Source of the DNA: JAPOXR01 sp965219635
GTDB lineage: Bacteria; Pseudomonadota; Alphaproteobacteria; Rhodobacterales; Rhodobacteraceae
DNA: 64,000 bases
Reading direction: 5' to 3'
NCBI GenBank assembly: GCA_965219635.1
Contig: OZ244783.1
Span: 3,720,001-3,784,000, forward strand
Below, one piece after another: positions 15,812 through 25,737 of the stretch. The notes beneath the pieces are model-generated. The model was not told the DNA's origin. It did no database searches and saw only the letters and a list, made by a program, of their open reading frames with translations. Positions within the stretch are counted from its first letter, which is position 1, and every line of letters begins with the position of its first letter. Made by a program: the position numbers and the translations under genes.

Positions 15812-16900
15812 TCAACTTCTCTTCGTGGTAGACATTGACGTGGCCACATTGCGGAATGTGCCATTCATCAAGACTGCGATCAGCAGCATTACGCCGATGA
15901 TGAGGTTTGACAGGTTACGATCGAAACTCGTGAAATTGATGCCTTGCTGAACAATCGCCAGCGTGGCGGTTCCAAATGCGATACCCAGCACATTGCCAAA
16001 GCCACCGGTCAACAGGACACCGCCGACAACTACGGCGATGATGGTGTTAAAGATCATGGTGAACTGCGTTGTCGTGCTGGCAGAGTTCGACAGGACTGTT
16101 TCGGCCATGCCAACCAGCGCAGCGGACATGGCGGTCATCATGAACAGAACGATCTTCAGGCGGTTGATTGGGATGCCGGCATTGCGAGCGCTTTCCTGAT
16201 CACCTCCCAATGCGAAGATCCAGTTTCCCCATGGCGAGATGTGAAGGACGAAGTAGCATGCCGCAATCATCGCCAACCAGATGAAGACCGAGCTTTGGAG
16301 GCCTTGCCAGATCGTGATTGCGCCTTCTCCGCTTCCGATCCTGAATACGTGATATGTGCCAAGAACGAACTCGGATACCGCGTCCGTATGGGTATCGCGC
16401 AGCCCAAGCTGGGTGGTGTCGGTCAGGAAGATGGACAAAAACAGGGTTAGACCTGCAACTGCGAACAGCGTCGCCAAGGTCACGATAAGGGAAGGCACGC
16501 TTGTCCTGGTAACCAGCATTCCGTTGATCCAGCCGATACCCCCGGCGACTGCAAATGTAATGAGGATGCCAACCCAGATATTCAGGCCATAAAACCCGAC
16601 CGCAATCGCCAGAACGATCTTCGATGCCGGAACCATGGCTCCGACCGAAATATCCAGTTCTCCCGCTATCATCAGAAATCCGATCGGGATTGCGATGATG
16701 CCGACAGTCGACGCAAAATTGAGCCAGCTGGCGGCGCCGAGCGGGCTGAGAAAGTTCCGGTCCCAGCCAAAGTAGCTGAAAAACAGGAATATGATGGCAA
16801 GCGCTGCGAAGGCGCCCATTTCGGGGCGGCGCAACATGTCCAGCAAGCTGGAGCGACGTGTGCCGGAAGCCTCTGCCTGATCTTGGTCTATATCAGTCAT
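15812..16900 (-). CDS. Sugar ABC importer, permease (FrcC/RbsC-like)
   Basis: The 362-residue protein has eight or more hydrophobic helices and the CUT2 permease blocks IPIGFLMIAGELDISVGAMVP (early) and GIPINRLKIVLFMMTAMSAALVGMAETV (the coupling segment before the last helices). A charged cytoplasmic N-terminus (MTDIDQDQAEASG) precedes the first helix. It lies between the binding-protein gene, 73 bp upstream with a stem-loop in the gap, and the ATPase gene 10 bp downstream. The transported compound is probably a monosaccharide or polyol. Confidence 0.88.
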   Translation of the reverse strand: MTDIDQDQAEASGTRRSSLLDMLRRPEMGAFAALAIIFLFFSYFGWDRNFLSPLGAASWLNFASTVGIIAIPIGFLMIAGELDISVGAMVPASKIVLAIAVGFYGLNIWVGILITFAVAGGIGWINGMLVTRTSVPSLIVTLATLFAVAGLTLFLSIFLTDTTQLGLRDTHTDAVSEFVLGTYHVFRIGSGEGAITIWQGLQSSVFIWLAMIAACYFVLHISPWGNWIFALGGDQESARNAGIPINRLKIVLFMMTAMSAALVGMAETVLSNSASTTTQFTMIFNTIIAVVVGGVLLTGGFGNVLGIAFGTATLAIVQQGINFTSFDRNLSNLIIGVMLLIAVLMNGTFRNVATSMSTTKRS

Positions 16901-16935
16901 CGCATTCGGCCCCGCCAGATTTGCTCACCAAGGAA

Positions 16936-16964
16936 CGCCCCGGCCGGACAAGCCAGCCGGGACG
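16936..16964 (-). other. Intercistronic stem-loop after binding-protein gene
   Basis: On the minus strand a nine-base-pair stem with one G-T pair forms between 16956-16964 and 16936-16944, with an 11-nt loop. It lies just after the binding-protein stop and before the permease start. Such hairpins between binding-protein and permease genes usually protect the upstream mRNA or attenuate transcription, giving more binding protein. No T-run follows, so complete termination is unlikely. Confidence 0.55.
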
Positions 16965-16973
16965 ATGCACATA

Positions 16974-17927
16974 TTAGCGAGCGCCAAGCGCGACACCAGC
17001 CAGTGCGCTTTCGATGTTTGAAGCATCGACGATGGCCGGGCCGGTCAGAACCGGATCGGTTGCGATTTCGGTGCCGAACTTCAGGTGCGCAAACAGCATT
17101 GAGGTAGCCAGAAAGCCCTGCAGGTATGGCTGCTGGTCGATCGCCATCGTCTGCGTGCCTGCCTGGATCCGCTCAAGGACAGCCGGGCTCATGTCGAACG
17201 TGCCGACCATCTGGCTTCCGCCAATCTGGCCGACGGCGTTGGTTGAAGCATCCGATGCCCAGGCGGCGAGGTTGATGACAGCATCAATGGACTGGTCGCC
17301 GATCAATTCTGCCTTGATCGCCTCGGCAGTGCCGGTGACATCGCCATCAAGATTGGCCGGAACGCGCAGCACGGTGACCTTTGCACCATGCGCAGCGGCG
17401 CCATCAGTCACGCCTTCGCAGCGGGTTTCGAGGTTGATCGCGCCGGGAACTTGTATGTGGCACAGAATGTGCTTTGCACCCATTTCGGCCATGTATTCGC
17501 CGCCGGCAACGCCAGCCACATATTCGTCAGACCCGAAATAGTTGATGGAACCCAGTTCGTCCTTGACGCTCTGGCCGGCATTGTACTGCATGATCACGAT
17601 CCCTTGCGAGGCGGCAGCCTGCAACGCCGGCACCTGCGCTTCCGGAACCCAGACCGGAATGGCGATGCCATCCACGCCCTGTGCAACCGCCTGGTTGATC
17701 AGGGTTACAAGGTCAGGTCCGAAATTGTCGTAGTTGGGGACCCGCAGGTAATTCACACTGCCGCCGTTTGCTTCGACCATGAGAGTGGCGTCATCTACGC
17801 CCTTCTTGATCAGATTGAAGAAGCCGTCCTCGATCGAACCTGCGATCACGGCAATATCCTGAGCGTATGCGCCCGTGGACAGAGAGACAGCGGTTACGGC
17901 CGCTGCGATGGTTCTGGTCAGTTTCAT
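16974..17927 (-). CDS. Sugar ABC importer, periplasmic binding protein (FrcB/RbsB-like)
   Basis: The 317-residue protein starts with a signal peptide (MKLTRTIAAAVTAVSLSTGAYA, cleavage likely before Gln23). The mature part is a Peripla_BP_4 binding protein: IEDGFFNLIKKGVDDATLMVEANGG, the hinge AVAQGVDGIAIPVW, INYFGSDEYVAGVAGGEYM, and MAIDQQPYLQGFLATSMLF near the C-terminus, which is diagnostic of the ribose/fructose group. A GGAG-type ribosome site precedes the ATG. It is the first gene of the importer operon and its stop is followed by a stem-loop. The ligand is probably a sugar or polyol handled by the PanB-like and Gfo/Idh/MocA enzymes downstream. Confidence 0.9.
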   Translation of the reverse strand: MKLTRTIAAAVTAVSLSTGAYAQDIAVIAGSIEDGFFNLIKKGVDDATLMVEANGGSVNYLRVPNYDNFGPDLVTLINQAVAQGVDGIAIPVWVPEAQVPALQAAASQGIVIMQYNAGQSVKDELGSINYFGSDEYVAGVAGGEYMAEMGAKHILCHIQVPGAINLETRCEGVTDGAAAHGAKVTVLRVPANLDGDVTGTAEAIKAELIGDQSIDAVINLAAWASDASTNAVGQIGGSQMVGTFDMSPAVLERIQAGTQTMAIDQQPYLQGFLATSMLFAHLKFGTEIATDPVLTGPAIVDASNIESALAGVALGAR

Positions 17928-18231
17928 GTCGATTCTCCTTTCCTCAATTTGTCCCGTTCATCAGACGGGTCGACATTTCTTTGGCCTCATGGAGGGGCAC
18001 CAAGCGAGTGTGCGCCCCACAGGCCACCTTTGCGGGCTTGGATTGTCGCCGGATCGCGCAATCAGCCAATCGCTGCGAAGCCACGCTCGCGAAGATGTCT
18101 CCGGTGATCATCGGCACCACCGTCACAAGGTTTCTTGCCTTGGCAAGGACGGTTCCGGCGGTTGTATCATTCCCGTTTCTCCTCCCGGGTGGTGCATCCG
18201 CAGGGCTTTTGATTGATTCCAAATGCGGCCA
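17928..18231. other. Promoter region of the sugar importer
   Basis: About 300 bp between the end of the fatty-acid-hydroxylase gene and the start of the leftward importer operon. A small imperfect hairpin (CCCGT...ACGGG) is visible close to the importer start. No clear promoter boxes or gene are recognisable. Confidence 0.3.
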
Positions 18232-19260
18232 TTATCTCGCAGGTGCAGGGACGGTCTGATCGGCCCTGCTGAGGCCCTTCTTTTTTCGGAAACGCGTCTT
18301 CATTCGCTCGTCAGCTTCTTTGGAGCCGTCGTGCCAGGATCCAAACCACTTATCGAGCGGAACAATTCCGTCCGCGCCGTAGTTCACTTCAAAGTACTTG
18401 TGGTGCAGGTAGTGTGCGTAAGCGTGGCTATCGATTGCGCGTTCGTCGGTTACTTCGAGTTTCTCGAAACCGATATGTCCGTTCAGCGCCCCGTAGCCGA
18501 CAACATGCATGTTGAACATCATGGCTACAGGATTTGAGGGCAATACAAGGTGCCACAGCACTTCCCCGAAATACAGCGCATGCTCAACCGGGTGCATCGA
18601 AAGCGATGACCAGGGCGACGGGTTGATGGAATTATGGTGCACGGAATGGATGTGCTTGTAGAGGAACGGCGTATGGATGAGCCGATGGATGCAGAAGAAG
18701 TGTATCTCGTGAATTGCCGGAACCAGCAGGACGAGTATCGCCAGCCAAATCCAGCTGTCCTGCCACTCGACCCACCCGAAGACATGGAAGCCGTTGCCGT
18801 AGCACCACAGAACCAGGATCTGGACCGCGGTCCAGACCGGGATGCCGAACAGGAACGACCGTAGAAAGTTGTCCAGGTTTTGGGATTTGAACCAGAAGAC
18901 ATCTGATGGGTTTTCGGCCGGAAACTTGTGGTTGTAGCGAAACCGCGTGCCCTGCCTGCGTTTGAAGTAGTAGACGAATTCGATCCCGCCATAGAGCAGG
19001 AAGATGCCGGCCATATTGGCAAGCAGCAGGAACAGCATCCAGTCCCAGGAGAGGGTCGAAAGCGTTGTGCGATCGGGAATAACGAACCAGAGATACAGGA
19101 ATGCGGTCGCCATGTGGAACGCGTTCCACGGCCATATGAGGTCGACCAGAAACCGGCCCATCCTTGGCCAATTGCCCGTCCAATATGGAGCGATTTCCAA
19201 AGGTGCGTTTGGTGACCAGTTCCCGCGCTTGTCCCGATTGCCGAATTGCAGGTCGTCCAT
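18232..19260 (-). CDS. Fatty acid hydroxylase/sterol desaturase superfamily protein
   Basis: The 342-residue membrane protein carries the histidine clusters of the diiron fatty-acid-hydroxylase superfamily: HEIHFFCIHRLIH, HSVHH, HPVEH and HYLHH near the C-terminus. Several hydrophobic helices (WDWMLFLLLANMAGIFLLYGG and WIWLAILVLLVPAI) anchor it in the inner membrane. Such enzymes use O2 to hydroxylate or desaturate lipids or other hydrophobic molecules. The C-terminus is basic (KTRFRKKKG). It is leftward, upstream of the sugar importer, but a 304-bp gap argues for a separate promoter. A GGAG ribosome site precedes the ATG. Substrate is unknown; sterols, carotenoids, fatty acids and ether lipids are all used by relatives. 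Confidence 0.82.
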   Translation of the reverse strand: MDDLQFGNRDKRGNWSPNAPLEIAPYWTGNWPRMGRFLVDLIWPWNAFHMATAFLYLWFVIPDRTTLSTLSWDWMLFLLLANMAGIFLLYGGIEFVYYFKRRQGTRFRYNHKFPAENPSDVFWFKSQNLDNFLRSFLFGIPVWTAVQILVLWCYGNGFHVFGWVEWQDSWIWLAILVLLVPAIHEIHFFCIHRLIHTPFLYKHIHSVHHNSINPSPWSSLSMHPVEHALYFGEVLWHLVLPSNPVAMMFNMHVVGYGALNGHIGFEKLEVTDERAIDSHAYAHYLHHKYFEVNYGADGIVPLDKWFGSWHDGSKEADERMKTRFRKKKGLSRADQTVPAPAR

Positions 19261-19678
19261 GCTCCGTTTCCTCCCATCCTGCCATGGTGATTCTCTGGCA
19301 AGATCCAGCTACGAGCCTTGACGAAACAGTCTGGAACAAGTCAATGTCGTTCATCTCATTCCGTATCAAGCAGGGCACGAAATGAGAGGAAATGATGTGA
19401 TGTTCCGGTGAAGGTGCGTCAGTGTAGTTCCAGAGCAGTATGGGACCGGTGGCTATGCGTTGGACTTCAAGCCAGCCTCGCCGTTGGGAGGGAACCGCCG
19501 GAGTAGGGAAACACTTCGAGTCCCAAACGGTTTGGAATAGTTGCGTTCTACGGAGTTTGCCGGAAAGACTCAGACCCGGTCATTTCCTGCTCCAGGCCAC
19601 TCCGCTTGAACCACGGTTGCAACCACTCAAGCAGGTCGCGCTGGACCCACTCCCTATTGGTGACAGCTGGATCTGCCA
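19261..19678. other. Intergenic region, no gene seen
   Basis: This 418-bp stretch lies between the mannosidase stop and the hydroxylase start, both leftward. It should hold the hydroxylase promoter and the end of the mannosidase transcript. I see no convincing terminator, promoter box or coding region. Confidence 0.3.
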
Positions 19679-22600
19679 TTATCGAAGGAAGTGTCTCTCA
19701 CGGCGTGGCCAGACGCCGTCATGGGCCAGTGCATTTGCCTCAGCCCCCCCCAGTGCCCCTTCATGAGAGACAGCCGGGCTCCTGAAAAACAGATGCGGAT
19801 TTGCTGAGCGGCCGGGTGATGGTTGCACCCGAATGGTGATGATCTGAAAGGGCCCCAAATCCAGGGCCAGTTGCCTCCCATCCAGATTGCATTGCTCGAT
19901 TTCATTTTCGTGGAGGTCGGTCACATGCACGGCGTGCATATCGTGCGGAAAGGTCAGGACCGGGGTGCTCTTGATCCCTTCGGACTCATAGAGTCTCAGA
20001 ATATGTCCATTGCCGGTCTCGGGCGGCTTTACAGTCTCAACCAGAATGTTGGGCAGGTCAATTGCGACAGGAGGCACAATCTCGCCAAGCCCTGGCGCCA
20101 CTACAACCGGATGGTTCATTGCCTCTGCCTCGGCACGGATACCTGTAAATCCTGCACCCTCCTGGCCCATGATCGAATAGGTGAATTCATGCCGGCACCG
20201 GTCCGAGTCCGGATCAGGCCAGGTTGCCGATTTCAGAAGCGTGAGGCGCAAGACATTGCCGCGTGCATCATGGCCGTACTTGCAGTCATCCAGCAAGGCG
20301 ACGGCATAGTTGCCGTCATGGACTGCCATCCACTTGTGAGCGCATACCTCAAACTTGCTGGCTTCCTGCCGGGTGTTGCGAGTGGTCGGCCGGTCGATCT
20401 TTCCCCACTGCTGTCCGCAGGCCGCCTTGGGGGAGTATACCGAGACCGGGAATGCCGCCTTGAGCAGCACATGGCGTTCCTTCCAGTCGATCACCGTGAA
20501 GAAATCGAGCCGAGGTGAACGGTCTGTCAGGCGTACATGTTGAACCAGACGGCTGTTCCGGTAACTTCGTGTGATCTTCAACTCAACGCGCAGCGGCCCG
20601 GTTTCGGTGATCTCGAGTGAGTCAATCCCGGAAATCTCTTCGGATCGGTCCTCGAAAAACGGATCGATGTCCCAGGCATCCCACGAGAGCGGACGGTCCT
20701 CGAATGCCCAAAGCTGATTGCCGCGTTCTCCTTCCGCAAGCAATTCGCGCCCAGCATCGATGTCAGTCAACTTCTCCAAGCCTCCCTCCGGGCTGAATTC
20801 AGCCCGAAGCCAGCGGTTTTGCATTACAATGCGGCCATCCTGCCGCTGGATCGACAATTCTCCCGGGGGAGTTCCGTCTGCCAGTTTTGCTCCTCCGTAG
20901 CCTGGCAGTGGAGGCAGTCCCACCAATGTGCCCTCTTCTGTTTCCTGCGAGACTGCGTCATCTGGTGCCGGGCCTTCTATCAATGCGACGCAATGGCGCG
21001 GCGTCGGACCAGGGTTCAACACGCCGATTTCACCCGGGCCGAGCTTTGCAAGAGCCGCACTCTCGAATTCGGCACAGATATCGAAGATTTCTGCAAAGTC
21101 ATGGCGCGCCTGATCCATGACATCGGCAATGCAGCTCCCCGTCAGGATGTCATGAAACTGGTTGAGACAAAGGATTTGCCATGCCTCGTTGAGCCGCCCC
21201 GGCATGGTACCGGCGCCACTCAGGACGCAAAGCAGTTCAGCCCGGTGCAAGGCGGCCTCCGCCAAACGGTTGGCCCGCTTGATCCAGCCCTGGCTTGTCA
21301 GGACGCCGCGGTGCCCCTCAACATAGATTTCGTCGTTGATGACCGGGAGATCGTCGGCAATTTCTTCTACGGCCTTGAGCAGTTCCGACACCCGGCCCAT
21401 TCGAAGACGAGGCATGGATGGCATGCAGCCAAACGCTTCTGCCCTCTTGATCAGTTCCTCGGTCGGGCCGCCACCGCCGTCACCGAAACCAAAGCAGATC
21501 GGAAGTGGCTGCAACCTGGTGTCGATTGCGTTTGTAAACGTCCCCTTGACCTCAATCCCGCTGAGATCGGACTTGTAATTTGTCGGGAAGGGCAGGTGAT
21601 CAACTTCCCTGGGTGTGGTCAGGACATGCACCGGCACGCGGCTGCCATCCATGCCTTGCCACTGGAATGTCGAGGCAGGCAACCTGTTATGCTGGTTCCA
21701 GTTCGGCTTGTTCGTGACCATCATTTCGAGGCCTGAGAGCTTCATCAATTGCGGCAGGCACCAGCAGAAGCCAAAGGTGTCCGGAAGCCAGAGTACAGGG
21801 GTCTCCGCTCCGGAGCCGAACCTGTCGGCAAACCAGCGGCGGCCCAACATGATCTGACGGACCAACGCCTCGCCCCCGGGCAAGTTGCAGTCGGCTTCCA
21901 CCCACATTCCACCGACAGGTTCCCAACGTCCTTCGTCGACATGCGACCGGAGCCGGGTGAAGATGTCCGGATGGTCCTCCTCGGCCATTGCATAAGTCGC
22001 CGGCTGCGAATGGCTGAAGCAGAACTCCGGATGACGATCCATCAGGCCGAGAACATTCGACATGGTCCTGGCGCATTTGCGGCGTGTTTCCGCAACGCTC
22101 CAGAGATAGCCTATGTCCATGTGCGCGTGCCCAATTCCAAGCAGTTCGGCATCCAGTGGTGCCCCCGCCTGTCCGAGTCCGGTCTGCAGGCATTCAAGCG
22201 CGTCTGCAGCACTCGCATGCATGGCCTGTCCGATAGGGTCCCTCGTATCAAGCACCAGGAAGGCCTGGTCCAGGACATCAAGGATCCTGCTGCGCTCAGT
22301 TCCTCCGGTGTCGAGCAGTTGGGCGGTCTCGAGTGCGCATTCAGCAAGAATAAGAAACGACTCCAACTCTGGATTGGTCTCCACCGTATAACAGTTGCAC
22401 ATCTGGAGCTGTTTCGTTGAGCCAAAGTCCGGCGGATAGTCCGACCAGCCCGACCAGCCTTCAAGAACAAGTTCATGCAGCCCTTCAGTTGCCGGCCCGA
22501 GCAGGATGGCATGATGATGCCGGTCGACGGAGCCCAGAGGTTTTCCGTCAACCATGACAAGGGCTTCCGGGTGGTTGAACACATCACCGATATCGCCAAG

Positions 22601-22870
22601 AGGCAGACAAAGTGCAGGATGCAGCCAGTCGTGGGGAATTTCGAACTGGCTCAGGAGCCGGAACCGGAAGTTGACACCGCCCCAGTAGCTCCCGGGCGCG
22701 ATTTCGGGCAGTGCATCAAGGTCGAATGATCCGGCGGAGTTCGGGGTTTGGCTGTCTGGATCGTCGAGGCGGAAAGCCCTCAGTTCCTTCTGTTGGACAA
22801 AGCGGTGTCTTCGAACGAGCTTTATTCTGGAGCCAATCTTCTCGGCAGTGAACCTGAACTCGTGATCCAT
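19679..22870 (-). CDS. Glycoside hydrolase family 38 alpha-mannosidase
   Basis: From ATG 22870 the protein has 1063 residues, normal for cytosolic class II (GH38) alpha-mannosidases. The metal-binding HAHMD (His250, Asp252) and the nucleophile block MWVEADCNLPGGE (Asp327) are visible, as are GWIKRANRLAEAALHRAEL and NQFHDILTGS, typical of the helical-bundle region. The remaining C-terminal half is beta-rich. There is no signal peptide, so it acts in the cytoplasm on imported mannosides. Its ATG shares one base with the upstream ABC ATPase stop (TGATG), making it the last gene of the Dpp-type importer operon. This links the importer to mannose-containing oligosaccharides. Other GH38 specificities, such as 2-O-mannosyl-glycerate, cannot be excluded. 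Confidence 0.9.
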   Translation of the reverse strand: MDHEFRFTAEKIGSRIKLVRRHRFVQQKELRAFRLDDPDSQTPNSAGSFDLDALPEIAPGSYWGGVNFRFRLLSQFEIPHDWLHPALCLPLGDIGDVFNHPEALVMVDGKPLGSVDRHHHAILLGPATEGLHELVLEGWSGWSDYPPDFGSTKQLQMCNCYTVETNPELESFLILAECALETAQLLDTGGTERSRILDVLDQAFLVLDTRDPIGQAMHASAADALECLQTGLGQAGAPLDAELLGIGHAHMDIGYLWSVAETRRKCARTMSNVLGLMDRHPEFCFSHSQPATYAMAEEDHPDIFTRLRSHVDEGRWEPVGGMWVEADCNLPGGEALVRQIMLGRRWFADRFGSGAETPVLWLPDTFGFCWCLPQLMKLSGLEMMVTNKPNWNQHNRLPASTFQWQGMDGSRVPVHVLTTPREVDHLPFPTNYKSDLSGIEVKGTFTNAIDTRLQPLPICFGFGDGGGGPTEELIKRAEAFGCMPSMPRLRMGRVSELLKAVEEIADDLPVINDEIYVEGHRGVLTSQGWIKRANRLAEAALHRAELLCVLSGAGTMPGRLNEAWQILCLNQFHDILTGSCIADVMDQARHDFAEIFDICAEFESAALAKLGPGEIGVLNPGPTPRHCVALIEGPAPDDAVSQETEEGTLVGLPPLPGYGGAKLADGTPPGELSIQRQDGRIVMQNRWLRAEFSPEGGLEKLTDIDAGRELLAEGERGNQLWAFEDRPLSWDAWDIDPFFEDRSEEISGIDSLEITETGPLRVELKITRSYRNSRLVQHVRLTDRSPRLDFFTVIDWKERHVLLKAAFPVSVYSPKAACGQQWGKIDRPTTRNTRQEASKFEVCAHKWMAVHDGNYAVALLDDCKYGHDARGNVLRLTLLKSATWPDPDSDRCRHEFTYSIMGQEGAGFTGIRAEAEAMNHPVVVAPGLGEIVPPVAIDLPNILVETVKPPETGNGHILRLYESEGIKSTPVLTFPHDMHAVHVTDLHENEIEQCNLDGRQLALDLGPFQIITIRVQPSPGRSANPHLFFRSPAVSHEGALGGAEANALAHDGVWPRRERHFLR

Positions 22871-23844
22871 CAGGAGGCGGGTTCGAACAGGACACACGCG
22901 GCCTTGTGTCCATCCGGCCCGACGCTGTGCAGTGGAGGGCGGGCAGATCTGCATTTGCCGACTGCATGAGGACAACGGGGAGCAAACCGGCAACCTGTCG
23001 CCTTGGCCAGGCGCCCCTCCTCTTCAGCGGGCAATTCGATTTCGCCCTGCCAGCGTTGGTTTGGATCAGGCCTCGGGACGGAATCGACAAGCAACCGCAC
23101 ATAGGGATGCTTCGGATTTGAAATGACTTCTGCCGCTTCTCCTGTCTCGACAACGCTGCCCTGGTACAACATCACAATCCGGTCGCCGACCTGGTAGGCG
23201 GTGGACAGGTCATGAGTGACATAGAGGAAGCTGATTCCGTTCTCGTCCCGGAGTTTGATCATGACATCAAGGATCGCCGCCCGCAGTGAGGCATCCACCA
23301 TGCTGACCGGCTCGTCGGCGACGATCAGCTTCGGCCTGACAAGGCACGCGCGTGCGATCATGACCCGTTGGCGTTGACCACCAGAGAGTTGATGCGGGTA
23401 TTTCCGCAGGATGTCGCTGCCTTCGAGCCCGACCGCATTCAGGACATCCTCGATCATCGCATCCGCCTGTTCCTTGCCGGATGCCAGATGGAAGTTCCTG
23501 ACAACGGTTTCGAAGACATGCTGAACCCTGTAGAACGGATTGTAACTGCCAAACGGATCCTGAAAGACGGCTTGGACATTACGATGGTGGTCGCGCAGTT
23601 GCTTCCGGCCAGCCATACCGACATCGAGGCCGTCGAAGAGTATGCTGCCCGAACTGGGTTTCTCGAATCCAAGCACCAGGTTGGCAAGCGTCGACTTGCC
23701 GGAACCGCTCTCACCGGCGATCGTGATGATCTCGGGCCGCTCGCGGCTGATGGCAAGATCGAAATCCTGCAAGGCAACCAGTCCGGATCCGCTCTTGCCG
23801 TAGATCTTCGTGAGGTTGTGGATTTCCAGCAAGGCGTCAGACAA
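22870..23844 (-). CDS. Dpp/Opp-type ABC importer, ATP-binding protein (DppF position)
   Basis: Taken from TTG 23844 (GGAAGG five bases upstream), the protein has 324 residues. Walker A is GESGSGKST, the signature is LSGGQRQRVMIARA, and the C-terminal block carries the cysteine-containing CRFAPRCPHAVGKC of the oligopeptide/dipeptide group. It overlaps the preceding ATPase gene by eight bases and the mannosidase gene by one, so translation is coupled. A longer ORF runs back to 24009 but would overlap the neighbour by over 170 bp. Although the class is named for peptides, many members import oligosaccharides, which fits the mannosidase. Confidence 0.87.
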   Translation of the reverse strand: MSDALLEIHNLTKIYGKSGSGLVALQDFDLAISRERPEIITIAGESGSGKSTLANLVLGFEKPSSGSILFDGLDVGMAGRKQLRDHHRNVQAVFQDPFGSYNPFYRVQHVFETVVRNFHLASGKEQADAMIEDVLNAVGLEGSDILRKYPHQLSGGQRQRVMIARACLVRPKLIVADEPVSMVDASLRAAILDVMIKLRDENGISFLYVTHDLSTAYQVGDRIVMLYQGSVVETGEAAEVISNPKHPYVRLLVDSVPRPDPNQRWQGEIELPAEEEGRLAKATGCRFAPRCPHAVGKCRSARPPLHSVGPDGHKAACVLFEPAS

Positions 23845-24814
23845 GGCGGCCTTCCAATTCTTCGGCGCGGTGGCACGCAGCATGCACGCCAGGGGCGATT
23901 TCGCGCATGGTCTGCGGCTGCTTGCAGAGATTGTCGGCGAATGGACACCGCAACCGGAAGATGCACCCTTCCGGGGGGTTGCGGGGATCATGCGTGATTC
24001 CGCCAGCAATTCGAAGCGGCGCCCGCCCGGTCAGGTTGAGGACGCTGCCGACCAAGATTCCGGAATAAGGGTGCACTGGCCGGGCAAACATCTCGTGGAC
24101 CGGAGCGACCTCGACCAGTTTCCCGGAATACATGACCGCTACGCGGTCCACCATCTGTGCCATCAGGCCCATGTCGTGACCGATCATGATCATTGACACT
24201 CCGAGCTGATCGCGGACCCGCGCCAGTGTCTGCGCAACAACGCGTTGCACCACGACATCGAGCGCGCTCGTTGCCTCGTCTGCAATTACCACCGCAGGAT
24301 TCAATGCGACGGCCATGGCAATGCACACGCGCTGTTTCATGCCGCCGGAAAGTTCATGCGGATACAGGCTGTAGGACCTTGCCGGCAGGCCAACCATCCT
24401 GAACAGGTCCAGAATGCGCTCGCGCAACTCTGCCTTGTTCTGCCGCCCCTCATGAGTCTCGATGACATCGGCAATCTGGGCGTGAACCTTCATGGTCGGA
24501 TTCAGCGAGTTCATGGCCCCTTGCGGAATGAGCGACAGTTCGCTCCAACGCCGCCGCCGCATTTCCTCTTCAGGAAGCTCAAGCAGGTCGGTTCCGTCCA
24601 GCAGGACGCGTCCCCCGGCCACGCGCCCGGGAGAGGGCACCATCCGGAGAACGCCGGAAATCGCGGATGTCTTTCCGGATCCGCTTTCGCCCACGAGTCC
24701 GAGTGTCTCTCCCTGCTTGAGGTCAAACGAGACATCGTCGACCGCCAGAATGTCGCCGGTCGGCGTTGCGTAGTGGACCTTGAGTCCATCAACCTCCAGG
24801 ATGTTGCCGGTCAC
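23837..24814 (-). CDS. Dpp/Opp-type ABC importer, ATP-binding protein (DppD position)
   Basis: From GTG 24814, overlapping the permease stop by four bases (GTGA), the protein has 325 residues. It has Walker A GESGSGKTS, signature LSGGMKQRVCIAMA, Walker B VVIADEATSALD and the C-terminal cysteine block CIFRLRCPFADNLC (oligo_HPY domain). Together with the next gene it forms the two-ATPase motor typical of Dpp/Opp importers. The ATPases differ from each other, so a heterodimer is expected. Confidence 0.88.
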   Translation of the reverse strand: MTGNILEVDGLKVHYATPTGDILAVDDVSFDLKQGETLGLVGESGSGKTSAISGVLRMVPSPGRVAGGRVLLDGTDLLELPEEEMRRRRWSELSLIPQGAMNSLNPTMKVHAQIADVIETHEGRQNKAELRERILDLFRMVGLPARSYSLYPHELSGGMKQRVCIAMAVALNPAVVIADEATSALDVVVQRVVAQTLARVRDQLGVSMIMIGHDMGLMAQMVDRVAVMYSGKLVEVAPVHEMFARPVHPYSGILVGSVLNLTGRAPLRIAGGITHDPRNPPEGCIFRLRCPFADNLCKQPQTMREIAPGVHAACHRAEELEGRLV

Positions 24815-25737
24815 GCTTTCCTCAACCGTGGATTTGAAACCTCGTCGAGCCCGAGGTTGATCAGAAGGAGGCCGACAAACATCAGCGCGAGCAGCACTGT
24901 GGGAATGCCCCACCACCACCACAGGTTCTGGATCAGCGCTCCAGCGTTGATCGCCTCATAGATGGCGCGGCCAAGTGTGGGTATGCGCTGCGGCCCGAGC
25001 CCCAACACCTCAAGGCCCACGGCCGTGACGATCGAAGTTGTTACATTGGCGATGAAGGACCCAAACAGATAGGGCACGAGATTGGGCAGCATCTCCCTGA
25101 ACATGATGTCGGCGGTCGATGCGCCCGAAATCTGTGCCATACGGACATATCCGGAGGTTCGCATCGAAAGAACCTGGGCCCTGATGAGGCGGGTGGGCGA
25201 CTGCCAGACGAAGGCTGCGATCAGCAGTGCCATCATCGTCAGGGAGACATCACCATAGGCTGATTGGAAGACCACGAGTATCAACAGCGGCGGGATGGTA
25301 ATCATGACATCCGAGATCACACGGATGAAGTCGTCAGTCCGTCCGCCAACGAAACCCGCCGTAAAGCCGAGCACGATCCCCAGGCTCATCCCTATGCAGG
25401 AAGCCAGGAGTCCGACCAGGAGCGAATTGGGGGCGCCGATTATCACAAGCGCCAATACGTCCCGGCCAGCCCCATCGGTTCCGAGCGGAAAGTCCCAGAC
25501 CCCGGTTTGCTGGCGGAGGTTCTCGAACCCGACTGGAGGCAGCTTCAGCGGTGCCGATCCGGTATAGACCAGTTCAGGGTCCCAGAGGATGCGGCCGGCG
25601 ATGCCGAGCACAACAAATGCAAGCAGCATCCCGACACCCCAATAGAGCTTCGGGTTTCGCCAGGGATTGTCAAACCGCTTCATGCGGCGGGACTGTTTCA
25701 TGCTGATCCCGGCAGAACCCATTTCGCTAGCCTTCAT
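24811..25737 (-). CDS. Dpp/Opp-type ABC importer, permease (DppC position)
   Basis: The 308-residue protein has about six hydrophobic helices and the binding-protein-dependent permease fold. Blocks seen are LGTDGAGRDVLALVI (the early DppC motif), SCIGMSLGIVLGFTAGFVGGRTDDFI and the coupling loop YVRMAQISGASTADIMFREMLPNL. The ATG at 25737 overlaps the DppB-type stop by 11 bases; a second ATG at 25722 is an alternative. The last helix is followed by LGLDEVSNPRLRKA. Confidence 0.88.
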   Translation of the reverse strand: MKASEMGSAGISMKQSRRMKRFDNPWRNPKLYWGVGMLLAFVVLGIAGRILWDPELVYTGSAPLKLPPVGFENLRQQTGVWDFPLGTDGAGRDVLALVIIGAPNSLLVGLLASCIGMSLGIVLGFTAGFVGGRTDDFIRVISDVMITIPPLLILVVFQSAYGDVSLTMMALLIAAFVWQSPTRLIRAQVLSMRTSGYVRMAQISGASTADIMFREMLPNLVPYLFGSFIANVTTSIVTAVGLEVLGLGPQRIPTLGRAIYEAINAGALIQNLWWWWGIPTVLLALMFVGLLLINLGLDEVSNPRLRKA